From positions 1-48,442 of the forward strand of contig FJOG01000057.1 of NCBI GenBank assembly GCA_900073065.1: 48,442 nt of DNA, written 5' to 3'. A model generated the notes under the pieces. The model was not told the DNA's origin, ran no database searches, and worked only from the letters and a program-made list of their open reading frames with translations. The translations under genes and the position numbers were made by a program. Source of the DNA: Phialocephala subalpina. Taxonomy: Eukaryota > Ascomycota > Leotiomycetes > Helotiales > Mollisiaceae. Positions within the stretch are counted from its first letter, which is position 1; every line of letters starts with the position of its first letter. Shown one piece after another: positions 21,343 through 33,136 of the stretch.

Positions 21343-24300
21343 TCACCGTCCACATCCTTTCTTCTTCCATGAAGAAGCATGTTGCAAAGCCTGATACTTT
21401 TCCATGCCCTCCTTGTCCTCCAGTGCGCCACAGACCCGCACGAGCCCGCTCAAGACCGCCTTCTCCGTCGTTAACACCCTGGTAACTTGATTAATCCCCC
21501 AAGCACTTTCAAAATGTTCCCTTGCCTTCGCGAGCTGCCCGTGCTTTTCGTAACTCTCCCCAAGGAAGTAGTGCGCCCTCCCCGCGTCGTGAGACGCGGG
21601 GCCGTGATGCAGCTCGACAAGCCGCAGACACTCCGCGTCGTACTCGATCGACTCGGCCCGTCCCTGATTGAAGAAGAACCAAGCGAGGCCCTGCACACGC
21701 GGGATAACCTCGAGAGCGTCACAGCCGTAGCGTCGAACCTGCCACTCAAAGAGCTTCAGATACAGCGACTCGGCCGCGCGGCTTACGCCGAGCTCGAGGT
21801 ACACGGACGCCAGGCTGAGCAGCGCCTCCTGCGCGTTGCGGAGGTCATATCCTCTTCTTTCTGCTTCCTCCTTGACGCTCTCGAGGTGTACTCGGCGCCT
21901 TTGTGGATCGCAGAGCCGCCATTGGAGGGTGCGGTCGATATTCCCGAAGGCGAGCCACGTGGGGCAGTAGAAGACGCAAAGGCGGGCGGCCCGGGCCGTG
22001 GCGAGCGCGTCCTGGTACCACCGGATCGATGTCTCTGCTTTGGGTTCCTGGGTCCCTTGGAGGACCTGCGCGCACACAATCCAAAACGGGTTCTGCAGAC
22101 GCTGAAAGCCGTCGAGGGCTTCGAGCAGGGCCGTGTTTGCGTCCGGTGCGAGCGATAGGTCTAGTAATATCGAAGCTTTCTCGTATAGGAGTATATAGTA
22201 TGCTATGTCTTGCCTAGGTCTGGACTCAATCGTGTGCGCGATCGAGTCTTCGATGAGGGCAAGAGCCTCTTGTGGCTTGCCTCCCGAGCTGAGTAGTCGG
22301 GCAATGTCCCCTATAGGTTGGTACACCTGGGCATGACGGATGGTATCTGTGTCGCATTCCCAAAGGTCCGCCGCCAGCTCCAGATCTGCCTTACTCGACT
22401 GATCGTACCAGACAGGTCGGACCAGAGGACCGCGCCCCCGGAGTCGCTGGCCGAGGACATTTGCGTGGAGGATGAGTCTCTGCTGGCTTTCGGCCCACTG
22501 TAACGGCAGATACACGACGGGACAGGCCCACGCGATGGCCGCAGCGGCGGTGTTGAGCAGCCCTGCATCGATTTCATATGCCTCATATGTACAGAGCCAG
22601 TCAAACACAACCCGGTGCATGGAATATACACCGCTATTGTTCGTCTTGTCGATCAGTGACAGGTCTAGCAGGATCTTGGCGGTGGAGTAAAAGTCTAGTT
22701 TGGACTCAAAGACTTTTGAAACCCAAGCCGGGGCTATGTTCACGAGCCTTGCGTTCTTCAGAAGCTCGTAGTCGAGATCAAGAGGGTCAAAATACGCGAA
22801 GAGATGGAGTAGTTGGTACGCACAACGGTGTGGTCCTGTATCGTGTTCGTTGGCCATGCGCTGCTTTAGGATATTGACGGACGTGGCCCATGTTGTGCGT
22901 ATGCTTGCGCGCTCGGGGTCATTAGGCACTGCCTCTGGTAGAAGCATATCAATGACCTTGCGCTTTGAGTTCTTGTACAGCTCGAGGTACTCTTCGACGT
23001 CGACTCCTAGTGACTTCATGAGCTTCCCCGCCTGAGATATGGCCAGAGGTAAGCCGCCCAGATCTTCGACGAGCTTGAGTTTCGCCGTGGCTTCGTAAAA
23101 CTCAAAGTTAGCGCTGCTTGATAGGTTCAGGGATGGACATACCTTGAGCCCCTGGTCTGCTGCCAAGATACGTCACGGTTTTCATTGCATTTCCGGCTGT
23201 CGACGTCCTGGTGAGAAGCTCAATTGATTGCATTGCATCCACTTCCCTAAGATGCTTCACCGTCGCAGCTACAGGAAGAGACACTAAGCGGGTCGTGACA
23301 ATGATGAAGCCGCAGTCTTTTGCGGGGAAGAAGGCGTCTAATGTGAAACCTCCCGGATCGGTCGGCTCGAGGTCAACGTTATCGTATATCAACAGCCACC
23401 TCTCGTTACCTTTGAGTGAAAACCATTCCAAGGTCTTGGCTGTGATTCCATCCGGCGTCGAGTTTGTAACATCATCTCTTTCGGAGTACGACTTTGCATC
23501 ATCGATATCGCTGATGGTGACTCGTCGAAAGACCCGTAGGAAACTCTGGAGCAAGGCGTCTTTGCTCGAGCCGTCGATGAAGAAAATGGATGAGAAGGTT
23601 GTCTTGTGGCGCCGAGCGAACTCAACAGCAAGCTGGGTCTTACCTATTCCACCGAGACCGCATATTACGTAGATCTTTCGGCGCGATAGCTCCGGGTCCG
23701 AAAGCAGACAGAGTTCCATGTCTGTGATAAATTCTTGACGGCCCACGAAGCAGTTGATCAGTGGAACCTTGTCGAGATGGAACCCGTGATTAAAGTCATC
23801 CTTCCAGATTGACCCTGGAGTGATTGTCAGCAGATCGACGGATCGTGCTGGCTTAGACTCACGTTTGTGCTGTCCGCGACTGGGTAAGGTAGGGGTATGA
23901 GCAACGATGCCATCGACCTTTTGTTCTAATGCATCGAGTCTCTTTCTAGCCAGAGATCAGGTCAATTAATCCAACTAAAATCCCACGAGGGTGGTCGTAC
24001 GCTGTAAATGTAGATCGTGTAGCCTGCATACTCTCGACATGCCCTGACAGTGTCTGCCGTCAGCGTTTCTAATCGTCAGCGTAAAATCAAGGCGTGGGTA
24101 GTGTACCTCCTTGACATTCAGACGCATCTTCACGAATTAAAGCCTCGTCAGTCTCCTTTCTGAGCCGGCGGATCGCATTTTCCCTCCCCTCGCCATATAT
24201 CAGCGGCATGAAAACACCGAAAATACCCATAAGACAGTACGCCCAGTCTTCCTTGCGTGTGGTCTGGCGCCTCTCTGCCCATTTCAATCGCTCGTCAACG

Positions 24301-24881
24301 CCAAACTGTGAGAGGGGCGCTCCCCGCAGCGCTGGAATGGCAATCCCTGTTATTTCGTGAATCTGTTGCTCTAGAGATCTCTTGTCACCAAGTCGCCGGC
24401 CCTCTCGCGTGAAGAATTTGACCGATGCTGGGGCAAGAAGCTCCTGGAGCGTCCAGCCTCGAGTAAACCATCTACTCGCTCGAAAACCCGACTCCCACAG
24501 GAGCTCGCACTGTTCGCTGTCCTGCTCATGATCAGTGATAGAAATATCTGACAGGTACACATAGCATTGAGCTGCATAGTGGTACCAGCGAAACATAGAA
24601 TTTATAGCCTCTGAGAGCTCGTTATTATTTGATTTGTCGATGCAGCAAGTATCGACCCAAAAGTATTGCAAGCCGTCATATCTCGCTTGTTCTGAGCAGA
24701 ACCTGATCTTGTCATAGCCAACCTTGTCCTTACCAGTCCCGCCTACCAAGTCATTGAAGGTGACCTCTTCGGTATCTGGTCCCCACGTGTGTGAAAGTAT
24801 GGCATACGTAGGGATATGATCGCCGACTAGGTCTTTAGTCAAGCGAAACTGGCCATCATGACCGTGTTCCAAGAGTCGCAT
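21343..24881 (-). CDS. HET-NB-ARC-TPR NOD-like receptor
   Basis: I join five minus-strand exons: 24881-24107, 24053-24001, 23941-23863, 23814-23172 and 23113-21343, about 1,106 residues. The ATG at 24881 gives the usual HET start, MRLLEHGHDG. The HET domain (~20-240) has YAILSHTWG, FWVDTCCIDK, WFTRGWTLQELLAP and EDWAYCLMGIFGVFMPLIYG. A short linker includes NCFVGRQEF. The NB-ARC has a P-loop GLGGIGKT (~355-362), Walker B WLLIYDNVD (~442-450) and GLPLAISQAG (~537-546). A winged-helix-like part and C-terminal TPR helices follow, with LASVYLELGVSRAAESLYLK and HYFLGESYEKHGQLAKAREH. HET domains trigger heterokaryon-incompatibility cell death; NB-ARC/TPR would be the ligand-controlled switch. The four splices keep frame; the 24054-24106 intron could instead be 38 nt. 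No break is seen, and AT-rich blocks lie on both sides. Confidence 0.82.
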
Positions 24882-25129
24882 TGTATTTTGTGAAAGATTA
24901 TTTGTCAGATGATGATGGAGGGATTGCGGAAAGCACAAAGTGGATGATACAATCAAGGAGCCAGAATCTGCCTTCAGCCGAATTGGTGGTTATTAGCGGG
25001 TACTAGAGCTCTCAATTCATTAAGTTAGTAGCTTATCCGCCGGCATCGGCTAATCCTCGGGCAGAAGTCTACAATTTCCGCGTGATATCCAAAACAAGGA
25101 AATAAGCGAATGTAAGGGTCTAAAGTTGA

Positions 25130-25735
25130 GCTAGCTTTTCTAGTATTAATTTATGAATTATTAAATATTTAAAATTAAAATTAATTTCGAATTTTATTAT
25201 ATTAAATTTTTTTAAATTTTTCGAATTTTTTAAAAATTTTTATTTATAAACCTTTTTTTTCTTATATAAATACTTTTAATTTTTTAATATAAATTTTTTT
25301 TATATAATCGAATAAATTTCAATTTAATTTAATAATTTTTTTTATAAAAAATTTTAAAATTAATATTTATATAAATTAATTAATTATATAATTTTTATTA
25401 ATTTAAATTATTTAAAAAAATAAATATATTAATAATATTTAATTAATTTTATTATATATTTTAAATTCGAATAATTTATTTAATATTTATATTTATAATT
25501 ATAATTAGAAATACGATTATAATAGAATATATAAATAATTATAATAGAATATTAAATTAAAAAGCAATTAATTTCTTTTATAATTTGTTTATATTTTGAA
25601 TATAAAAATATAATTCGAAGAATTATATTAAAAACGAGATTACAAATTAATAAATTAAATTTATTATTTTAAATCGAATATAAAACTTATAATCTAAAAA
25701 AGAATCTTATATAATCAATTATTCCGAACGTAAGA
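25130..25735. repeat. AT-rich, RIP-like block B
   Basis: About 600 bases of A/T-dominated sequence between the NLR promoter and the next genes. It contains one copy (25241-25308) of a sequence found again in inverted orientation in block C, so B and C derive at least partly from the same element. Confidence 0.75.
25241..25308 (+). repeat. Copy 1 of an inverted dispersed repeat
   Basis: This 68-base segment, with the core CTTATATAAATACTTTTAAT followed by TTTTTAATATAAATT, matches the reverse complement of 31426-31492 with only about four differences. Confidence 0.7.
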
Positions 25736-25986
25736 AAGCCTCGCCTTTTATTTAGCAAGTTATACGTGATTTTATACTCCGCCTTCTAACAAAGCTGATA
25801 GAAGGGTGTTTGCGAGAGCTCTTATTACTGCTGCTAGCAGTAGTGAGCGACAGTATATGATTGGTTACTGGCAATCCCACTATTTAATGAATAAGCACCG
25901 AAAACTCGGTGAGGGCGGGGAATGTGGCTCCCCAGAAAGTCTGTTGCCACTTGTAGGCAGCAGGCCCAAGGACTTCACATCATTGG

Positions 25987-26430
25987 CTAACCTTGGTCAA
26001 CTCGGCAATATCGTTCTTTTCCGTCAACCATAACATTTTTCTTTCCCGCGTCCTTCACACGACTCCCCGATCCGTTAGGATAGAAAGATTTGCCATATTT
26101 CCTATTGACCTTATCGCGGAAGGTCGTGAGGAGGTCGATGGTATCAGTCGCGGCTGTCTGCGAAATCTCGCCCAACTCCTCCAACTCTGGGCAATTCTCA
26201 TAATTCTGCCATAGTGCCACGACCTGCCAATTTAGAAAACAACCTTTGACATAAACACTTGATTGACTTACCAGTCGGAAAGCTTCGCTAAAGGTCTCCA
26301 ATTCCCTCTCTAGACACTTGTACTCCTTTACTGACCTACGACTATCCTTTAGAGCCTTGCCTAATGACCACGCTATCTCCGATACCGCGATCAGGTCACC
26401 TATCGAGCCAAAGGTTATACCGACCGACAT
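25987..26430 (-). pseudogene. Truncated N-terminal module of a STAND/NLR-type gene
   Basis: Two exons, 26430-26272 and 26223-25987 (48-nt GTAAGT...CAG intron), begin MSVGITFGSIGDLIAVSEIA, the typical start of a helical N-terminal module found on many fungal NACHT, ankyrin and ubiquitin-like STAND proteins. The splice gives EAFRLVVALWQNYENCPELE. The domain should continue after GSRVKDAGKK into a conserved tryptophan segment. That segment is present as KMLWLTEKNDIAELTKV in the next frame: removing one A from an A5 run near 26030 restores it. Even then the frame stops within about 20 codons. No nucleotide-binding domain follows in this direction before block B, so the receptor body is missing. 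Confidence 0.7.
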
Positions 26431-27321
26431 GAGGATTATAGATCATTGCCGTGAGAAGATATCAGCCATATTCAAATAATGATGAGGCTTTGAGCTTCCG
26501 CATTCTTCCCGCAGATTTATCACCGAGGCGGAGTATCTTCCGTCTTTACGAAATGACACGTTCGACCATCCACTGGCTGTTATTCCTGACTTAAAACATT
26601 AAGCGACAACCTCACTTATTTTCTGGTGGGAAAATGTGGTCAAATACTGCTTAGCGCATATCCTCAAGGTTGTTTTAACTTGCTGTATGCACGGTGTCGT
26701 GTTTATCTCCATTGTGCAAGGCCTTTGGATGGACCCGTCATGCCGAGCGACCCCAATTCTCACATGCTGATCTGGTTGGGGTGACTTTTTTTGAGCCCCT
26801 TCCAACAATTGACGTCGTTTATTGCGGATGTTCTCTAGGCAGCGCTGTCGGTTTCTGAGTGGTCAGAAACGAAAATCTCAACTGCGCCTCAACCTCATTG
26901 TTTGACTACGCCCCGTCAGGCCTCAATAAGGCAGATTTCATGGCGGTTTCGGAGGTCACAACTTGGGCCGAAACTGGTCGCCATATAGACTGTTCAAGGT
27001 GCCGTCAATTCTGCCTTACTCCCAAAACCCATTATCTCTTGACGTGTGGGTCCCAACTCTGCCATGCCCGACCCTCTTCCCCGCAATCAGCGAGGTTGCT
27101 GTGCCTGATTACGACCAATACAAGCCTTGCAAGAGCATCTGCTCAACCTTGTGGGTGCCCAAAATGAGGCATCTGATTTCTCATTGAATGACAACTATAC
27201 ACCATCGCCTAAACGCAATGTGAAGTATTTGCTTCTCAAGACATCCCTTCCCCTTCCCCTTCTCCTTCTTATCCTTCTCTGCCAAACACGCCTAATATTG
27301 AGATTGACGGCGGCGCGCAAC
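26431..27321. other. Intergenic between the STAND relic and the caspase-HET gene
   Basis: About 890 bases between divergent genes, probably holding the promoter of the caspase-HET gene. Short overlapping ORFs have no domain character. A perfect 8-bp hairpin at 26851-26870 is the only structure noticed. Confidence 0.4.
26851..26870. promoter_or_regulatory. Perfect dyad, 8-bp arms with 4-base loop
   Basis: GTTTCTGA-GTGG-TCAGAAAC is a perfect inverted repeat about 450 bases before the predicted start of the caspase-HET gene. It could be an operator-like site, or chance. Confidence 0.3.
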
Positions 27322-30300
27322 ATGGCGGAGCCTTCCTTCTATGTCCTTTCAGAAGGTCAAACAAATGGGTTTTCGTCTCATGATACATCTCGGGCGGGTT
27401 TCCATCACCAAGATCTCGCCGCTTTCTCTGAAGTTGTGAATAACGTGGGCATTCCCTCTGTCTCGCCAACTTTATTGTAAACAAAGCCTAATGTCGAGCA
27501 GGCTGCCAGGAGGGCTTTCCCAAACCGCGGACGAGCTCGATATGAAACGGTCCACGTCTGCCTCATACAATGGGACGATAACGAGCTCGGCGTTCAACGA
27601 GAACTTAGCGCTCTAGACAATGTCCTACAAGACTATGGATTCCGAACGAACGTTTTCCTTATTCCCAGCTTGAATTCGCACTGGGATTTAATGCGAAAGA
27701 CTCGTGATTTTATACAAGCTTGTGACAGCGATCAGAACCTTTTTGTTTTGTATTATGCTGGGCACGGAAGGATGAATAGTGCTCGGCAGGCGGAATGGGT
27801 CTTCGGGAAAGGTCCAAATTCTCCTTTTGTGGACTGGTCGGCAGTACAGGGTCTCTTTGGAGCGGCAAAGTCAGACGTATTAATTCTGTTGGATACATGT
27901 GCGGCCGCAAGCTCAGCAACCACATCCCAGTCCGCTGTGATAGAGACTATCGCTGCTTGCGGATTTGAAAGAAAAGCGCCCCCACCTGGAGAACACTCAC
28001 TAACAAATACTCTCATTGATGTGCTTCGAGATTGGATCAACAAACCATCTTTTTCAGCAGCATCCTTACACACCGAGATTCTCTTTCGACTAAAGCTTAA
28101 AGAAAGAAAAAAGGGTCGCGAAGGAATACCGCTAGAATCGTGTGTCACGCCTATATACTGGATAAATACGAAGGATTGCAAGGCGTCTGGAATAGAGATC
28201 TGCAGGCGAAATGTGTTACCACCGCTATCTGCCATGTCAACCAATGAGGCTGATAGCAAAGAAGCCCTATCAACTTTCATTGATCCAATGGATATAGACT
28301 TCGATGACGCGAGCTCAACTTCTACTCTACTATCATCAACATCATCGGATGGGAGCTACAAGGTCCCTCATGTTCTGATAACCCTTCAATTGGAGGAAAA
28401 CCAGCCTTTGGATGCCAGGCAATGTGCTCGATGGCTAGAGAAGTTTCCCCTTTTGGCGAAATGGGTCAAAGTTGAAGCTGTCTTTCCAAGCTATTCAACT
28501 TTGATGATATTGTCTATCCCTATGCCAATATGGGATTTGTTGCCGGACCATCCTGCGTGCTCATTCGTTGGATACGTAACGGCTCCAAATATTGGAAGTC
28601 TGTTCATATCAGAAGAAGTGCCTACCGCTAAAGATCCTCCTGTCACGAGTGTCCAGGCCTCACAGTACGCACTAGCTCGTGCTTATGAGGCGAATGGGCA
28701 GGTAAAGGAGGCAGTCGAGCTGCTCGAGCAGGTCGTCAAGATCGAAGAGACGACGCTGGCTACAGACCATCCCGATCGGCGGGCCTCGCAGCATGTACTA
28801 GCTAGTGCAGTAGGATTCGGGCCCACTATGGAATCTATCTACGACGAATTCAATTTGGAGCTTGATGAAATACGTCTGCTTGAACTTCAACCTGCTGAAG
28901 ATTTTTCGGTGCCGATTCGCTGTCGATTGTCAAAAGCTGTCCTCTCGGATCTCCCATCCTATGAAGCTCTATCTTATGTTTGGGGCAATCCAAACGAGAC
29001 AGTTCCAATCGAGGTCAATGGGAGATCATTCGATGTCACGACAAATCTCTCAGCTGGACTCAAGCACATTCGACGCCAAGATTCTAGCGTCTGGCTTTGG
29101 GTTGACGCCATTTGCATCAACCAGCGCAATATCCCTGAACGAAACCATCAGGTTCAGCTTATGAGACAGATATATATGGAAGCTAGACAAGCTCTCGTAT
29201 GGTTGGGAGAAAGCGATAAAGACAGCGATCTGGCAATGGATCTTATCAGAAGGTGGTCGCCACCGCTGCCACCGCAGACACCAAGAAGTACAAGCATCGG
29301 TATAGCAGAAGTATTAAGGATCGTACCAGACCCTTTCGAGGTCAGAGCTTGGAATGCACTCCGCCACCTATTTGCACGATGTTACTGGGAGAGATCGTGG
29401 ATCTTGCAGGAGATTATCTTCTCGAAGCAAGCGGTGTTGATTTGCGGCTCGAAGACAGTAGCTTGGCAGGCTCTGGACGATGCACAGTTGGCCTGGGTGC
29501 AGCTATCTCAGCCAGAGAATTTTCGTTTACTCGATTTTGGCCAACTTAGACTGGTCACCATCTCGAACTATAACGTCGCATCTAAAATCTCCCTTCGTCG
29601 ACTTGAGCGAAGGATGAATGCACCTTTGACTAGTGCGCTCAAAATTATCGAGTACACTCACTCTTCCAAAGCGACAGACCCCCGGGACAAGATTTACGCC
29701 TTCTTAGGATTTGAGGAGATCAAAATGCTTGAGCTAAAGCCGGATTACGACAAGCCCGTTCACAGGGTTTATGGAGAATTTGTTCAGGCGTATCTATCAC
29801 AAGAGCGGAAGCTTGATATCTTAAGTCAAGCTGGAATTGGATGGCCAAGCTTCGAACCTGTGCTAGATTTGCCGTCCTGGATTCCGGACTTTCGAGGATC
29901 AGTACATCGCAGTCCTGCACTTGGCACCTTTTGTGCGGCAGAACGCGAACTGCCAGCCGCTGCTATTTCCGAGGATTTGAGAGTATTGACGGCCAGAGGA
30001 GTGATCTACGACACGGTCAGGGATATTGATTATCACAATGAAGACCAAAACGTCGTCAAGACCTCCTGGCAAGATCTTGCCTTAAGTCAACCAGGCCTTC
30101 ATCCAACTAAAATCCCATACTTGCAAGCGTACTTCCGCACCGTTGTTGCTGACAATTCTGGACATGGGTATGGCGAGCCAGCATTCAAAGACGAAAAAAG
30201 TAAGAAACAATTCTTTGATGAAGCGACGGGTATGATGTGGTGGCTAGGAAAGTGGGCTCTTGATAATGACAAAGTCTCTCCTGGATTGATGGATCGCATC

Positions 30301-30759
30301 AAACCCGAGAAAGCCGCGATAATGCTCGAAATGAATGACTATATTCAACATTTCACGCTTTGGAGCGGGCATATCCCAGAGGTAATCACCAAACAGGCCT
30401 TATTGGAACCTTTTCTTGGAGAGCCTGGATCGGAATCGCAAATCAAGTTTCCTGAAGACGACAATGTAGAGAGAGGGCGTCAATGCTCAGCTATATTTCT
30501 TGAGCGTATAGCATTCAGTTGCACTAGCCGAAGCTTCTTCGTTACCAAGAAGGGATACCTGGGTTTGGCACCACGAGCAGCGAAAACAGGTGACTCGATT
30601 TGTGTTCTGCTTGGATGTGATAAGCCGTTGATCATACGAAAGGTAGATAGTCACTATGTTCTGATAGGGGACTCGTACATCTATGGCATGATGAATGGGG
30701 AGGTTATACAAGAAATGCGGAAGGGTTACGAGAAAGCTCAAGATATTATCTTCTATTGA
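27322..30759 (+). CDS. Caspase-like protease-TPR-HET fusion protein
   Basis: Model: exon 27322-27444, a 57-nt intron (GTGGGC...GAGCAG), exon 27502-30759, about 1,126 residues. The frame from 27481 on is open for over 1,090 codons. The N-terminal part is a C14 caspase/metacaspase-like fold: YETVHVCLIQWDDNELGVQR, LFVLYYAGHGR with the catalytic His at ~129, and LILLDTCAAASS with the catalytic Cys at ~174. A second domain (DGSYKVPHVLITLQLEEN, ~255-385) recurs in fungal C14 proteins. A single TPR stretch at ~420-475 has SQYALARAYEANGQVKEAVE. From ~484 a complete Het-6-type HET protein follows: YEALSYVWGN, WLWVDAICINQR, CYWERSWILQEI, DPRDKIYAFLGF, LPSWIPDF and a full C-terminal tail. Without the intron, a TAA at 27478-27480 separates exon 1. 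The likely role is protease-coupled cell-death signalling in allorecognition. Two adjoining genes that share a frame by chance is the alternative. Confidence 0.75.
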
Positions 30760-31425
30760 CTTATATTATATTCAAATTTGATTATCTAGTACTTTTTTGA
30801 GATAAATTATATTGCTTTTAAAATATAACTTTTCTTTATTTCAATTTCATTAAAAGTTTAAAATTTATTACTTATAATAATTATAATCTTCTTAAATTTT
30901 ATTAATTACGGAAATTAAATTCTAATTATTTCGATTTATTACGAATTAAATAATATTAATAATAAATTTTTTAGGAAATATATAAATATATACTTGGATA
31001 AAAATTTATTACGAGATATTTTATAATAATATAAAATTAATAAATTTATTAATTCCAAGTTTATAATTTATAAACTCAAAATTATTCTATAAAATATAAA
31101 TTATAATTTTATAAATTAAAAAAGATATTTCCGTTTTATAATTAAGAAAATTATTAATATTAAAAATATATATAAATAAAAATATTAAATTTATTAAAAT
31201 TCAATAAAATAAAAAGTTTTATAAATTATATAAATTTTTTTAATTTAATTTTTTAATAATTTATTTATTAAATTATTAAATTATATAATTTTAATTATTT
31301 TTATTATTTCGAATTTCTTTTAAATTATTTCGAATAATTTTATAATAATAATCAATTTCTAATTATATATATAAGAATTAAATAAATTTTTTTAATTATA
31401 TTAAATTTAAAATAAATTTTTTTTA

Positions 31426-31492
31426 ATTATATAAAAAAAATTTATATTAAAAAATTAAATGTATTTATATAAGAAAAAAAACCTTATAAATA
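31426..31492 (-). repeat. Copy 2 of the inverted dispersed repeat
   Basis: The reverse complement of this segment matches 25241-25308. Its orientation is opposite to copy 1, so the two face each other across the STAND relic and the caspase-HET gene. Confidence 0.7.
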
Positions 31493-32945
31493 AAAAAATA
31501 CTTTTAATAATAAAAATAATTTAAATTATTAAATACGAATATATAAATTATATTATAAAATAATTTTTATAATAATAATATTTAAATTTTTTTTCAAAAA
31601 AATAATTTAAATAAAAATAAATTATTAAAATATTTTAATTTTTAATAAAATATTTATAATAATATTAATATTATAATTTATTAAATTTAAAACTAAATTA
31701 TAATTATTAAATAAATAAATTATTTATTATTATAAAATTTATTCGAAAAATTAATTATAAATTATATTATTTCTAAATTATAATTTTTCTTTTAAATTTT
31801 AATTAAAAATTAATTAATTTATAATATTTTATTTTATTATAAATTTATTAATAATTTTAAAAGTTTTTCCTAATTAATATTATAAAATCAAAATATTATT
31901 CTAATAAATCATTAATATAATAATATAAATTATAATTTTTTTAAATTCCTTTTTTATTATTCGTAATATTTTTTATAATAATAATTTTTTAATTTTCTTA
32001 AAATTATTTAAATTATTTATTTTATTATATTATTTATTATATTTAATTCTAATTTAAAAAACTTTATATTTACGTTTATTAGCCTTTTGAAAACGTTTTT
32101 ATAAACTTTTTATATATATAAATACGAAATTTTTAATTTTATAATTTATATATAATAAATAATTATATTATATTAATTATTAAAAATAAGTTACCCAAAA
32201 ATATACGCGCGAAAATCGAATCCTATTTATATTCTTTATTATAATTTAAATGCGAATTTAAATAATTAATTATTTTTATTATTTATAAAAATTACGAAAT
32301 TTCTTTTAATTAAAATAAAATTAATTAATTAATAATAATTAGATAAATATATATTAATATATTTTATTTATATAATTACTTTTTATTATATTATTATTAT
32401 TACCTTTTATTTAATTTCTTTTTTATATTATTTTAATATTTTTAATAATATTTATTTTAAATTTATATTTTTATTATTTTAATTATTTTATTAAAAATAT
32501 AAATAATAATTAAATAATTATTTTTTTTGGATTTTTATTTAAACTTTTTATTTATATTTTTATAATCGAAAAATATAATATATTATTATTTTATTATTTT
32601 CGCATATTTATATAAATTTTAATTTTTTTTAATAAATATTATAAAATTTATAAAATATTTCCGATTTTAATTATTTCAAAAATTAATATAATTAATTAAA
32701 ATTCTTTTTTAATTTATAAATATAAAGAAATTTATATTTAATTTTCTAATAATATTTCGATATATATTTATTTTATTTCGTAATAAATATTATTAAAAAT
32801 TTATATATTAATTATTTTTTTCTTTTTCTTTTTCTTTATTTTTATATATATTATATTTAATAATTTCGTTTCAATTCTTATTATATTTATAATTAATATA
32901 ATTTATATTTTATTTATATTTAATATATTAAATTTAAAAGTAAAT

Positions 32946-33136
32946 NNNNNNNNNNNNNNNNNNNNNNNNNNNNNNNNNNNNNNNNNNNNNNNNNNNNNNN
33001 NNNNNNNNNNNNNNNNNNNNNNNNNNNNNNNNNNNNNNNNNNNNNNNNNNNNNNNNNNNNNNNNNNNNNNNNNNNNNNNNNNNNNNNNNNNNNNNNNNNN
33101 NNNNNNNNNNNNNNNNNNNNNNNNNNNNNNNNNNNN
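32946..33136. other. Assembly gap (191 N)
   Basis: A run of N inside block C. Sequence on both sides is AT-rich, so the true length is unknown and the two sides may not be contiguous. Confidence 0.99.

Noticed and set aside
21487..22217. Long plus-strand ORFs opposite the NLR gene
   Set aside because: They are antisense shadows of the GC-rich TPR-coding exon; the minus strand carries the recognisable protein.
23108..23166. Separate NLR halves beginning at 23166 or ending at 23108
   Set aside because: The apparent ends are produced by reading through the 58-nt intron 23114-23171; splicing joins them in frame.
31100..32900. CRISPR-like periodic AT repeats in block C
   Set aside because: The repeats are irregular low-complexity A/T words without constant spacers, in a eukaryotic genome; they are not an array.
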